From contig CM041197.1 of NCBI GenBank assembly GCA_023078555.1, positions 578,501 to 642,500 of the forward strand: a stretch of 64,000 nucleotides of DNA, written 5' to 3'. Positions 34,953 through 47,191 of this stretch are shown here, one piece after another (within the stretch, counting starts at the first letter, position 1; every line of letters starts with the position of its first letter). The stretch is from Ulva prolifera (Eukaryota > Chlorophyta > Ulvophyceae > Ulvales > Ulvaceae). Position numbers and translations under genes: made by a program. The notes beneath the pieces were generated by a model that was given only the letters and a program-made list of their open reading frames with translations, had not been told where the DNA came from and made no database searches.

Positions 34953-35642
34953 GGGCAAGGCAGTTCTGGCGGGACTCACAGTCCCGTCTGATGACCTATC
35001 GCCGCTTACAGGCCATCCGGCCTGAGCGATGGGGTGCCCCTCGGGCGCCCCGTCCGCTTGACGCCACCGACCTGTGGCCTCTGACTCCGGCTAGGCCGGG
35101 TCCGATGGGTGTGCGGGATGCCTTCGTTGGCATGTGCAGGGACTGCGGAGACGGCTTGGGCGATGCATTGTCCTGGGTGCGGTGCGGCATGGGCCGGCGA
35201 GGCTGCGCGGCGGTGTGCCGGGCTGGCGTGGTGTGCTGTGGCTCGGTGGGGTGGGGGTGGGTCTTGGGGCTAGCGCTAGGGCGGCCCCCAGCAACCGGGC
35301 GGCCATGATGGGCGGCCTCAGGCAGCAGTGTGTTGGGTTTGGCCCTGTCGTACGGCGGCGGGTGTTGTGGTGTTGGTGGTTGTGATGTTGTGTGTCGGCC
35401 GTGGGGTCTGTGCGTGCGTGTACACATGTATACATACTATAGTATGTGTGGGTTTGGGTTTGTGGGTGTGTGGGTGTGTGCTTGGCGGTCTGCGGATCTG
35501 TGTCTTTTGCTGCGCCGGTGATGGGGGGGGTTTTTTTTTTTGGGGCGTGGTGGGTGTCGCGTGCGTGGGTGTCTGTGTGTTTGCTTCGTCTGTTTGCTTC
35601 TTTTGCGGTGCTGCCCGCCTTGCTGCCTTTGTCCTTGTAACG
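34953..35642 (+). mobile_element. L-B retrotransposon copy, 690 bp
   Basis: It is flanked by CACTTGCTGTC at 34942-34952 and 35643-35653. It begins with the coding end G-K-A-V-L-A-G-L-T-V-P-S-D-D-L-S-P-L-T-G-H-P-A and TGA at 35023-35025. A G/T-rich 3' untranslated region of about 615 bp follows and ends CTGCCTTTGTCCTTGTAACG. The coding frame agrees with the copies at 365-1183 and 16327-17268. Confidence 0.85.
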
Positions 35643-36292
35643 CACTTGCTGTCACTTACACACGGATGTGCATACACATGCATACCGCCAGAGAATGTAC
35701 TCAGTCATTGCCCCAGCTATGCAGAACATGCATCAATGCTCACGCCATTAGTCTGCAGGCTGGTGCGCTGTCGCAGCCCGCTGCGAGTTGCTGACGACCG
35801 GTACTACACAGTGAGCGCAGCCGCGCCCCGTGGCGGCATTCTGGCAGACTCCCAAGGCAATCTAACTGTGCTCATCAGTATGATCAAAAGCGGCCGGACC
35901 ATTCCAATGGGAAATGGTTATACGAACATGTCTCCGCTGGACCGTTCACAGGAGTGATGCATGCATACGCGCGATCGCGAGGCAATAGTAGTGGCAACAG
36001 CAGTTACAGCACGCCGTGCGCAGGCTTGTGCACAGGTTGTGCGTTTACCGTCAAGACCTGTTCAACCATCTGAAGGACACCACTGTTATAGTGATACATT
36101 AAAGCGCATTGAGGTGTTGCAGAGGCGCACACCGGCTGGACGAGTCCTGGACCATGTCGGAAGGTGGTATGCAAGTGCATGCATATATAGCTCCCGTAGC
36201 TCCATATGCGTATGCATGCTATGTCATGGCCAGTACGTAAACACGCGCACTGCTGTTAGCACTGCCGTCGGCTGCTGTGTCGTTGAAGCACG

Positions 36293-36348
36293 ATTCGGAT
36301 GAGATTCGGTTTCAGTGTTTGTTTTCTCCCGTTCACTCTTTTGTAAAC
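36293..36348 (+). mobile_element. L-A retrotransposon tail, 56 bp
   Basis: ATTCGGATGAGATTCGG.. to CACTCTTTTGTAAAC lies between two copies of CGTTGAAGCACG (36281-36292 and 36349-36360). Only the last part of the 3' untranslated region was inserted. Confidence 0.9.
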
Positions 36349-36360
36349 CGTTGAAGCACG

Positions 36361-39300
36361 CTCAACAACAACGTGGGCCCTAGCGCGACATCGCTTGCCA
36401 AGTATATCTCATGCCGATATCGTCGCATGTGTATCCGTCTAGATCTGAAACTTTGCTACAGGCCACCACTACAAGAACGACTTTCACCCGTGACATGTCA
36501 CGGGCTGTCGATCTCGCCCGAGACATTGTCACGGGTGTGCAATTACGGGCCTGCGGCTCGCACCTTTGCCGGTGGCTGCCCGTTACAAGCTGGCGTGTGT
36601 GTATCGGGTGCGTTGTCGTGGGCGGTCGGCCATCGCCCGCCCGAGACAGCGGACTGCAGCAGTTTCGGGTGACTGGGTCTGAAAGCTGCTTGGAAGCCTG
36701 TTTGTGTTCGAATGCTCTTTGCAGGACGCTTGCGCAATGTGGCCAATACTGCGCGCGCTGAACGACTAAACTATCGTGGTGCTATCTACGCGACAACTGC
36801 ATCGAATTTCAACGTCCAACTTCCAGCCAACCGATGCTACATATCAAGCAACAGGTGGTGTGTTGGCTGCAGAGGTGAGGCAGCTGAAAGCACACAGGTT
36901 CAGCGTTCTAATGTCTTCGTAAACTGGATTTGGAGTATTCTCAGCCAGGCATTACTCAATAAGAATGGATCACGCTGGCAGCATAACGTATTGCCTTGCT
37001 CCGCGGGACGCCGCATTCGGGAGCCTAGCATACGCCTGAATGTGCCGTTTGTGAATCTGCGAACTTATCACCAATGACGCCAGCCTGACTTCGGAGTTGA
37101 TTAGACAGGAGTGCGGAAGCACTCGAAAATGTTCACCAGATGACAGACATTTGTTACCACTGCAAGAGTTACGAGTGTGTGTCAACACTCTGAGACAGTA
37201 CAGGCGCCCCTGCACTGGATTTGATACTGCATAGCACTCCGCAATCATCATACATATATCGAGGTTGCCGATCTGAGCTACGCGTTGACGGGATGTCTAG
37301 TCGGTCTCAACATATAGCCGTTCGTCCCGCAAGGCCTTGTCGCCACAAGTAGAAGCGAACATGTCGCCTGCACATTATGTTGGAGATATACCTCACATTG
37401 GGGGAGTAGAAGTTATGTTGACAGGTGGAAGTTTATCATGTGATGTGGCCTGCAAATGTTTGGAGGCTGCGTGCAGACGTCCGTTCACGCTGCAATCGTA
37501 CTGCAACTTCCCGAACCGCGAATAGTCTAGCCAACACGATGTCGGTGTCTACCAACAGAAATTGTGTGCTGCTGAGCAGCTGTCTCTGTCGTCGCTTAAA
37601 ATATTTCATTTTTGTTGCGGAGTAGTGTCGCAGCGATCATCGGCGACTTCAGCTTCAGCAGGGCAACACGCAGATCGATGTGCAGGCCTCCCCATTTGAC
37701 ATCGTCTGCATGCTGTCTTTTGGAAGAGGTGTGTCTGGGGGGTGCGGCGGTTGCCTTGTCGTTTTCATTGCACTGGTCCTGGTCAACTGCGCCCATGGCA
37801 GCAGCGTCTGTGCGTTTTACGGTCTGACAAAGGTCGCAAATAGATCAGGCTACATCTGTCAGCATCAAGTCAGTCAATGTGCAGGGGGGGCAAGCACACA
37901 GATTGAACCTTCCGTTCAAGACACTTCAGCACTGCAGTTGCTGATGCTGTAGCATATATCTCGAAATGATGTCTCGATATGTGCTTTCACATCAACAGCA
38001 GACCTCGCAACTGCCTCAGAGATGCCGGAACATGCACGAGTATGATCACCTAGCCAGATTTATGAGCAAGACTTGCAGTCATACATACCGATTCATACAG
38101 GTAAACCCATGATTGATCAGCTTCTGCCTCACCACAACAGAGCCTGAGACAAAGCCCAAGCCTACAGTAGATCTGCCACACGAGGCATGCTTCTACAAAG
38201 GTGCTGATTTGTGCACATTCAACAGGTTTGACACCTGAGCCTGACATTGCATGGCAATTTCGACACATGAGCATGATTTCAGGGCTAGGAGCAGATTGTT
38301 ACAGCAGTTGTGCTGCTTGTGGCAATTGAGAGGGTTGCAGATTCGCAAATGCAGCCAACACTGACCTGCCACAAGAAGCACAAGGTGGGCACTGTTCTTC
38401 TCTGTGCTGTCAGTGTCTGTGCACGAAGATGAGCATGCTAGACTGCTGTGCTGGCTGCTTCGCCTCTGAAGTTGTCCCAATTGCAGGCAACAGCTAGAAA
38501 CGGCACAACAGCATAGAGTCCTGACACTAACGAGCAAATCCACTATGGCTCACAGAAGTCAAGGAAGTCAAGCAGAAGTCAAGTAGAGGACGGAATCGAG
38601 TCTCCCAACAGTGTTTGTGCCGGATGCACGCTCAAAGGCGCCCGGTCTGCACTGCCGGGCGTAGGAGCCAGGCTGCAGCTTATGCTTAAGGAGATGTGAC
38701 CTGGCCAGCCCAGTGGTTTCGTGGGAGTAGGGACGACATGATGTCAGCGCTGGCGGTCTAGCGCTGGTACCGAGCATGCGTGAATGTGGCTGGGCACGCC
38801 ATGGACAATCGAATGTGATGTACAATACTGTAATATGTTACTTGCTGATTGATGGCGTCGCATCGCTGCGCATGCGCTGGTACTGGCCTGGCGGTAGTGC
38901 ACCCGTGACACGCGTCGCCCGTTACACAACGCGATTACAGGTTGACGTGCCCGTAACAGCTTATCACGGGGAGGCGTCAACCAATGTACACGCGCGGAAC
39001 GATGCATTCCGATAGACGAGTCAACTGTATGTTGAATGGGTGTACCGAGTAAGCTTGTTTCCAGGTCTGGGATGGCCCAGGCATCGACCAGGCGCGGTTC
39101 TCGAGTGAGCAGAGTAGCTACTCACAGATGTAAAATCAGGTCCACCAGAGCCCCAGTACAGCCATACCGAGCCTGAAAGTAAGCACGGCATCTGTAAACC
39201 AATATCCCCCTGGGTCGAGCCTCGAGGCCAAGCCGCATCGAAAATGGAGCTTGGCCGGCACACCTACTTACGCACCTGATCGTCGCAGGTGACACTATTA

Positions 39301-41995
39301 ACATGCAGGCAGATCGCCGGAATTATAACCTTGATACAGACGTTGGTGAATGTGAACAATCGCGGCCGCATCAACGACCCAGCTGTATTGCAAACGAACC
39401 ACATAGATATTGGCGAGCAGGCCTCAACTGGACGCCCGCTACGGACCGCACACGCCATGGCGCAGCAGACATTCCAAAACGATTACATACCTGCCCAACT
39501 TGACATTAGGCGGCTAAGAACGTGTCGTTCTCGCCAGTACGCAACCCGGCAGTCGCGATCATGGCAGGCACCATATCTGCAGGTCAACGCCAACGTTTAC
39601 TGAACCACCACCTGCTCACCAGTAATAGACCGATCGAGTGATTTAACGGCTTTAGTGGCATTCAAGCTGACAAGAGCGTCTTGGATCGCATCTACGGTAC
39701 CCGCCTGTTGGGCATGCACTCACCGAAACACGCTGGACACGGTCGACATGCCAGCCCGTTTATTTCCGAGGACACACGTTATGCAACCTGTAACATGATT
39801 TGATATTTCTGCACGTGATGGGGTGCAATTGCCAGCCCACAGGAGTCGATCACGAAGCACCGAAGTCGAGTAAAAGGGCCCGTGATAAAGGGTCCAAAAA
39901 GCGTCACGGGCGCCTGTCACGGGTGAAGTCGTTCTTGTAGTGCACGCTCTCCCTTTGAAGCACCTCCCGGCTGTCGCGATCGTGGCGCCGAGTCTGGCTG
40001 CCGTGATCGCACTGAATTTGTCAGCTTGTCTGGCGGTCAGAGCGTAAGCTCAGCAGCGCCCAAGCTTTTTTAAAGCTTGATTGCAGATGACGCACATGAT
40101 GCATGGCACTGTGCATGCCGTACGCATCAGGGACACCGTCCGAGGACGTTGGAGCACTTCAAACACCTTCACGGTGACGCATGGATGCATACTACCATGT
40201 AGCTACATAAGAAAGTTCGGCAACGTCGCGGAGTGCGTGGCTCTAGTGGCTCCGGCACCTCGCGATCGATCGCCGTCGTGACGTCGTTTGGCCATGCCAG
40301 TCGCCTGCAGGCTCAGCCGAACACATAAAAGCCGGCAGCAAGGCAAGAGATTCACTAGTTGTTCCCTCTGTCTGTGCCTTGCCAGTGCAGTGAATTCCTA
40401 GCGGGGCGTACTTGCGCACGACCGGTACTTGACCTTCAAGACCATCGATACCAACATCAGCTGGTGCGCTCTAGCGACGACTTCCACTCAGTTGAAGTTA
40501 CGACTGATACTCTCATCATGTGCCCTTGCAAAGCGATGACTGGACTGCGCTGCTATGTGGACTTCCGATTTCGACAGCGCCAACGGCTGTGCACATTCCG
40601 CAGCTCTTGTAGTGCACTCTCAAGCAGGCGCCTGCGTAGAACTACGCTTGAATCTATTCAACCTTAGCAGATGCACTTGTCTTGGTGACGTTGTTTTCAG
40701 ACGTAGTGATTGACGCGCAGCTAGGTGTAGAACGCAGCGGCGTGTATAGTCGTAGTCTGTCGACTAGATGCATGCACATGGCAGCATACCATGACAAAAT
40801 GGTTGCAGTGTGATCATGTGTTTATGTGTGTGGTGCTGTTGATTTGGATGGCATTCGGTTCTGGGCCCCGGGGTTTGTCTACTCCGGTTCACTCTTTTGT
40901 ACAGTGATCCACGATGACCAATTGCAGTGTCTAGGCAAGACACCCGTGCCTGGTACGTGGCTGATGCTTGGAACAAGCTGCAATGTTGCGGTTTCACAAT
41001 GGCACTGCAGACATAAAGCTAAGCAAATGTAGTATGTGGTGAGTAGCTCAGTGCATCTATGTTACATTGGACCATGTCAGCGTGGTGCTATGGTGCCATG
41101 TAACATGGAAGCACTGGAGTTGCAGTGGCTGTACTTGGTGTTGAGATAACAGCACTGTTAACGTTCACTGCTGTCCCCAGCAACATCTGTGGAGGGTTGC
41201 TTTGCGCCTGCCTTGCAGAGCTGCTGCGTTGTACTCGTTTCGGGGTGCACCTGATGGTATTGGCTATCATGCAAGTGACCGGGCGCAGGAACAGTCTTTG
41301 TTCATATATCAAATATGCCCGATGTGTGTGCCACACTTCTGGAGTCCCTGCTGCTTTTGTGGAACCTAAGAAGACTGATTTCAGGCCGCTGCATTTCATG
41401 CGATCTCCTGCAGTTTTCTAGAAAACATCATGACTGCAATCAGAGTGTACCGAAAAGGTGTCACTCGTCCAACAATTTCGAGTCCGGTTGGCAGCCTGCC
41501 GCCTGTGCAGCTCCTCTGTCTGTCATGGTCATGTTGCGCCTGCCGGCCCTGCTCGACAGCGTGTTCATGACATATCAGCTGGCTCCGCCTGCTGTTTACG
41601 CTTCATCATGATTTCGTGTGTCTTCTGTGAAGGCCAGCGGCTGATCACAATCTGCAAGTGCATCCGCCCGTGCGCCATGTTGCACGTCGCGCCGTCCACT
41701 GGCCACTCGCTCCGGTAGCTTTCAAGCATTGGCTCGTTCTGGCACAAGCATCACGGCATACCTGCTACCTTTGTGCTCTACACGACTGCGTCCCTGACAG
41801 GTCTGCTGGGAGATATCATTGTGTTTTACTACTTCAGTACACAGCTGTGCCCACGGGCCTGACAGGCCTGATGGGAGACATCCTCGAGCTCACCGGATCC
41901 TGATCATGAGCGGAAGACCTCCATGTGCAAACGATGCTCGTGTTGTTTACAGCATGCTATGCCTGTGTGCAGGACCGTGGTGAGCGCGCAACAGG
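36361..41995. other. Intergenic, nothing coding recognised
   Basis: Apart from a diverged L-A tail (40820-40901), no gene, RNA or bounded repeat was recognised. TATA-like text (ACATAAAAGCCGGCAGC, 40323-40339) resembles the TATATAAGCCGGAAGC of the repeat at 19796, so part of 40240-40390 may be a further diverged repeat copy. Short frames show no motif. Confidence 0.4.
40820..40901 (+). mobile_element. Diverged L-A retrotransposon tail
   Basis: GTTGATTTGGATGGCATTCGG.. to GTTCACTCTTTTGTA matches the L-A 3' end with an internal G/C-rich alteration. A possible short duplication around CAGTG..ATC is weak. Confidence 0.6.
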
Positions 41996-44305
41996 ATGTG
42001 GAAGCCCGTCGTAGCGTTGTCGCTGCTCCTGGCAGGCCCCGCCGTCAGCGCGGAGGAGTCGACTCTTGTCGGCAGCAGCGCCGAGCAGGGCCGCAGCCTG
42101 CAGAGCTCCGGATACTCGACAGATGCCGCCGAGTACTCCACAGGTACACACCCCACCCCGCCCAGTGAAGTTGATTCCACACACCACTCGCTCCACGACT
42201 GCTGTTTCACTAGCCTGCTGGCGGCGGTGTTTAGGTCTGGAAGAGCATCCACAGAAATGTCACTTGGGTTGCCTGAACTTCAGTGCATCTGCGCCTACTA
42301 TATCACAACATCGCCACGTGCGCGGTCACCAGCCGTAGCCTGTATGTTGTCTTGGATGTAGATACTGGAAGCATTCGTATGTCATGGTACAACCAAGCAT
42401 TGTGACACCGCGCCACGGTCCATGTAGTCTCGGATGTGCACGACTCGTGCACATCGGAGCACAGTGTGTCTGTGCTTGATTCGGCTGTTTTTTGGCAATG
42501 TGTTGAGCTTCGCAGCAGCCTGAGCGTGATGCTCAGACAGCTGTGGTTTGTGCGTGGGTGAGTGTCCAGTGCACACACACTAATGATATCAGTTGATTTC
42601 TGCATGCACCCTCCGCCTGTGCAACACGCAGCCCAACCCAGCATTTATGAGCAGCTTGTTAACGCCTCAAGAACTTCCTTGCTGTTTCCAAACCGGTTGC
42701 ATGCATATGCGTCAGACAATGCACACACTGTATTTCGTGATTCGGCCACCTGTCGCTCACGCGGCCATGGCCTTGATGCACGCTTGTGCGGAACATGAAT
42801 CCGTCTCTGGGATCTCCCAGATCACCCAAGCAATGTGCACTTTGTGACAGCAATCACGAATCGGCATGTGCTACACGACACAGACGCGCATCTATGTAGC
42901 ATTTCTGTGTGGCATATGGGACAACCTGTGCTGGGATGTTGGGCCCAATCATCATGGAACAATTCTGAATACCCAGGTTCAATTTCTGGGTGGCAGCCCT
43001 GGAAATGCCGCACCGCGGCCCAACACTCGGGACAAGACAGCGCGGAATGCAGGTGGATACTCCATCCCAGGCGATCTGCCTCAGGAGGAGGACACGTATG
43101 ATGCCGGGTACCCTGCCAAGGACGCGAAGCAGGAAGAGGTGGACGTGTATGTGACCGAGTACCCTACCAAGGGTGAGAAGGTTGAACAGGTCGACGTATA
43201 CTATACGTAGTACGTCAACGGTGAGAAGAAGGAGGAGGTTGACGTGTACGTGCCTGGGTACCCCACAAATGGTGAGAAGGATGACGGCGGCGACGACGAT
43301 GACGAAGACGCCCACGATGATGACGACGGCGACGACATGCTTGGGGACCCCTCCAAGGAGAAGGAAGAAGTGTACTACGTAACAGGGTATCCTGCAGCGG
43401 AGGAGAAGGAGAAGATGCCTGAGCACATGCCTGAGTACAAGAAGGAGGAGTCTCCAGACTACATCCCCACATACTACAAGAAGGAAGAGTCCAAGAATGA
43501 CGAACCCGAGCCGCAGACGCACTACAAGAAGTACGAGCACAAGCACTACAAATCCTACAAGCCCACATACTACAAGAAGGAGGAGGACAAGGCCGACGAA
43601 CCCGAGCCACTGACGCACTACAAGAAGCACGAGCACAAGCACTACAAATCCTACAAACCCACATACTACAAGAAGGAGGAGCACAAAGCCGACAAACACG
43701 AGAAGCCAACACACTACAAGAAGTACGTTCACAAAGAGTACAAACACTACACGCCCACTCACTACAAGGAGCACAAGGTGGTGAAGTACTACACTCCGAA
43801 GAGCGTCAAGAAGGTGGTGACAGTGAAGAAGAGCAGCCACAAGAAGCCCACACACTACAAGAAGCCTGAGGATGATGGCAAGGACGCCAAGGAGCACTAC
43901 GAGGTCATCTTCTACTACGACAAAGATGGCTACAAGTACTGGTACACGTACGATGGTGTGAAGTACAGCTGTGATTACGATGGCAAGCTGTATGTGTACA
44001 GCAATGGGGCCAAGTACTACCCCACACACTTCACAGGCAAGAACTACTGCAAGAAGCATGAGAAGAAGACCGACGACGATGACGACAAGAAGTACAAGAA
44101 GGTCGTGAAGACAGTTGTGAAGAAGCGGGGCGGCAAGAGGCATAACAGGAAGGTGGTGAAGAAGGTGGTCAAGACGCGGGGCGGCAAGAAGGTGGTGAAG
44201 AAGGTGATCAAGAAGCGGGGCGGAAAGAAGGGCGGCAGGAAGCCCTGGAGCAAGAAGCGGTGGGCATCATCCTGGCACAAGAGGTTCTCGGGCAAGAAGC
44301 TCTAG
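41996..44305 (+). CDS. Secreted Tyr/Lys-repeat protein, two exons, interrupted by an in-frame TAG
   Basis: Exon 1 is 41996-42143 (49 codons plus 1 nt) and exon 2 is 43053-44305; the donor is CACAG/GTACAC and the acceptor AATGCAG. The signal peptide (MWKPVV.. to AVSA) precedes Glu-Glu and R-S-L-Q at residues 33-36. Exon 2 opens with about four degenerate repeats of the form Y-P-x-x-G-E-K-x-E-E-V-D-V-Y-V; the third carries TAG at 43208-43210 where its neighbours have GAG. The same frame then runs open to TAG at 44303. It has a Glu/Asp-rich stretch and three repeats of about 37 residues around T-H-Y-K-K and K-S-Y-K-P-T-Y-Y-K-K. Next comes the two-Cys Tyr-rich module shared with the 5211 gene, then a Lys/Arg/Gly tail ending S-G-K-K-L. 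Without the TAG the product would be about 466 residues. It may be a recent pseudogene, a read-through case or a sequencing error. Confidence 0.75.
42931..43030. mobile_element. hAT-like MITE in the intron, just upstream of exon 2
   Basis: GATGTTGGGCCCAATCATC.. to GCGGCCCAACACTCG matches the family, with the interior GGTGGCAGCCCTGGAAATG. The termini are diverged and no clean 8-bp duplication was found. Its right end lies about 22 bp before the exon 2 acceptor. Confidence 0.7.
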
Positions 44306-47191
44306 ATGGATGGCTATGGGCATAGGTTGAGGGGGCTACGGCCCGGAGCATGGCCACCTGGTTGCGTGCTGCGGGAAGGCGCAGACGCTCAGAAGCACCC
44401 AGTGCGCATGCCAGGCTGGCCCACAGCTAAAGCATCCAGCAGGCAGCGGCTGTTCTTTGTGTACTTGAGATAGCGACATTCACAGCTCCCTGATCCACTG
44501 CCGGTTTTCATATGTGGGAAGTGGTTGATCGGTGGAGCTGCAGCGGAGGTTCGACGTGTGGTGGGACAAAATAACGAGCATCGTACGTATGCTGGAGGGG
44601 ATGCTGTGGTCGAGCGAGGAGCAAGCCTTGTTGGCACTGAACGTGTACTGCATGTTTCTGTTTGTGCCTTAAGTTTTCAGTGCTGCGGGGCGCCACGGCA
44701 TTCTAGATGCCGGACGTTAGGCGAGAGAAATAACTGCCTGTGCCGTTTGTTGGGCGTAGTGTACCACTGCAATGACAGCAGAGCATGTAACAATGCATGT
44801 GGTGACACTCCGAGCCTCGCTCGATGGCAGCATGGGCGGTGCAGCTCCTGGCAGTTGAAGTGGGTTGATGGAGCAAGAGCAAACCGGAGTGGGCCAACCG
44901 AATGGCAGGCACGCACGGCTTTCCAGTGCACACGGCCACCCGCGGTTTGGTGCCATACTGTACAACACAGGAACCCGTGGCTGGCTGGCACTGCTGATCA
45001 GACATTCACGACGAAAGCAGATGTGCCCGGCCCCCCTCTCAGCATAGCCTCTCGTATAGTATAGCAGCCCCCCTCTGAGCATAGCAGCACATGCGCTCTG
45101 CAGATATGGCAATGTCACGGCGGGCGGACACGTATGCATGATGCTCTCCGCAAGTCAAATGCAATCTTCTCTACACATCGAGCGTCTGTTTCATGCTGAT
45201 CGCTGCCGGCACTGGCCCCTCAACAGGCAATGCTGCGCATCGGTGCTGGGCTGCGGTGCTGGGCTGCGCATCGGTGCTGGGTCACCGTGCTGCATCACCA
45301 TGGCAGCCATCCACAGAGTTGCACTAGACAGTCGGGATTCTGCTGTGTAATCGGACCCGGCGGCCCAACACTGCACCTGTAGGCGCGGTAGACGGTCGTG
45401 CATGCTGCGTGGTCTGATTGCATGGACATGCATGCTCCTAGGCCTGAGCCCCTCGTTGCATGCGTACGGCGGCGTGTGCATGCTCCTCCTGTTCCGCAAT
45501 CCATGGCTGGAGATTCGTGATCAACGTGCACCGCCGACAGCGAGACTTGGTGACGGGCCGATCTGCAGATGCAGAGCTGCTGCAAGCTCTGCTGCAACGC
45601 TAGCTGGTTCCGGGGTTCGGGTATCAGTGAATCATGGTTCCGGTTCCGGCAGAACAGCATGTGAGCAGTCGATGATTGCGATTCTGGCAGATTCTTTTGC
45701 GCACCAGTCCTGAAGGCGCGTGTGTGTGCACGGCGGTACAGGGCAGCTTCAGGACTGATGGTTTTCACACCGAGTTGGCGTCGTCACCGCCATCGTCACC
45801 GCCATCGTCACCGCCATGCCACAGGCGCACCTTCTTCTCTGCCTGTGCCACCACTACTGTGCAGGCGTGCGGTGCCTGAGGCGCTACCTGCCTCTTGGAT
45901 CCCGACATTTTGGGCAACTGGGAGCATGATGCAGATGTCTGTGAACGCAGGCGTCCTGTAAAGATGCAGTTGGCAGAGGTTTTCGCGGGTTGAACACCGA
46001 TTGACATGAACATGCCGTGCCAAGGTTGTGTGTGTGCTGCAGGAAGACACACCAATCAGGACAGCGAGACAGAGACTTGTTCAGAGTAATGCTGGCAGGA
46101 GTGCGCGCAGCGCCATGGTGAGGGAACAGGGCATGCTCCTCAGCGAGTGAGAGCCCTGTGCGAGTGTGCCGAGCTACATCTGTGGAGCCTGCGGAAGACT
46201 GACATCCGGCATGAAAATCATCAGCCTCGACCGGCGAGAACAGCGATGATGATTCGGATATGGGCAGCCAACGATGCAGCTGTCACAGCTGCACAGGGCC
46301 TGCGGTGATTGAGAGTTCTGCTGGCCCACAGAAGGGTGGCAGCGGTGACCTCTGCCCTACATTGCACAAATAAGGCCAGAAACAAAGCAGCACGAGTTTC
46401 CAAGCAGGTACATAACGAGAAACAGCGGAGCGCTTGTGCGCTGGAGGTGCACGTTGGCCAGCAGGGACCCCAGAGTATGTTGACCTTTCTGGAACCCGGG
46501 TGTGCCCATGACGGTCCGAGATCCATTTTTTCAATCTGCGTCGACTCAGCATGCAGCAAGATCAACGTGGTATCACTGCAGCGCAGCCATATTCAGCATT
46601 CAACACGGCGCCAGCGTCGTTGCTCAGGACCGTTTCCGGCTGGCATATGTAATCGTAGTCGCAAGAACGAGAGATACATCAACGTACTTTCCTCGGCTGG
46701 CAAAAGACTTCCGATTAATGTTGAATACCTGCCTTTCCGACCGACACTCAATGCGGGCCAGCAGCGCGCAGGCTACCAGGCAACAGACGGCGACCAGAAA
46801 TGAAAGGCAAACCACCACTGTATGCATCTATCTATGAGTAACATCTACGTGGGATCGCAGCTCGTAGTACGACAGAGACTGAAGCTTCGAGGAGGGAAGC
46901 GACTACTGGGACTTGCTTGCTCGAGATGAACGGCGTGATTCACACGATTTCTCTAAACATGTAGTCCACCTAACAGGCCATAAAAATGTCGCACCGTACA
47001 TTGTGTCTTGCTGGCTGCGCTACCGACTGAGACTTCTCGCCTGCTCGACGCCAGAACGGACATGTGCAGATAACTTTAAAGGCCGTGGGCAGCAGAGTGC
47101 TTCCATAACGATACGAAGTGATACATCCGTAGCAACCAACAGTCAGGAGCTAGGTACAAGGGGATAAACAGCCAATGTGCTACGTGATCTC
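44306..47191. other. Intergenic, nothing coding recognised
   Basis: It holds a remnant of a MITE right end (45343-45372) and a short direct repeat containing CCCCCTCT-AGCATAG at 45033-45087. No family motif is present in the open frames of this stretch. Confidence 0.4.
45343..45372. mobile_element. MITE right-end remnant
   Basis: TGTAATCGGACCCGGCGGCC followed by CAACACTG matches the right third of the hAT-like MITE. The left end is missing. Confidence 0.5.

Larger units (their letters stand above)
32996..36292. other. Repeat-rich intergenic stretch, no gene recognised
   Basis: In order: an L-B tail (33310-33467), a MITE (33602-33715), a 22-bp palindrome (33825-33846), a long imperfect hairpin (34430-34540) and a 690-bp L-B copy (34953-35642). 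Between them I see no coding sequence with a recognisable motif. Confidence 0.45.

Noticed and set aside
43194..43210. A 15-nt GT..AG mini-intron removing the in-frame TAG
   Set aside because: The family's introns are about 0.5-0.9 kb and the unit aligns codon by codon with neighbouring repeats, so a point mutation is simpler.
42854..44143. 429-codon Leu/Val-rich minus-strand frame
   Set aside because: Antisense of the Tyr/Lys repeat exon; hydrophobic codons arise from reversed AAG/TAC.
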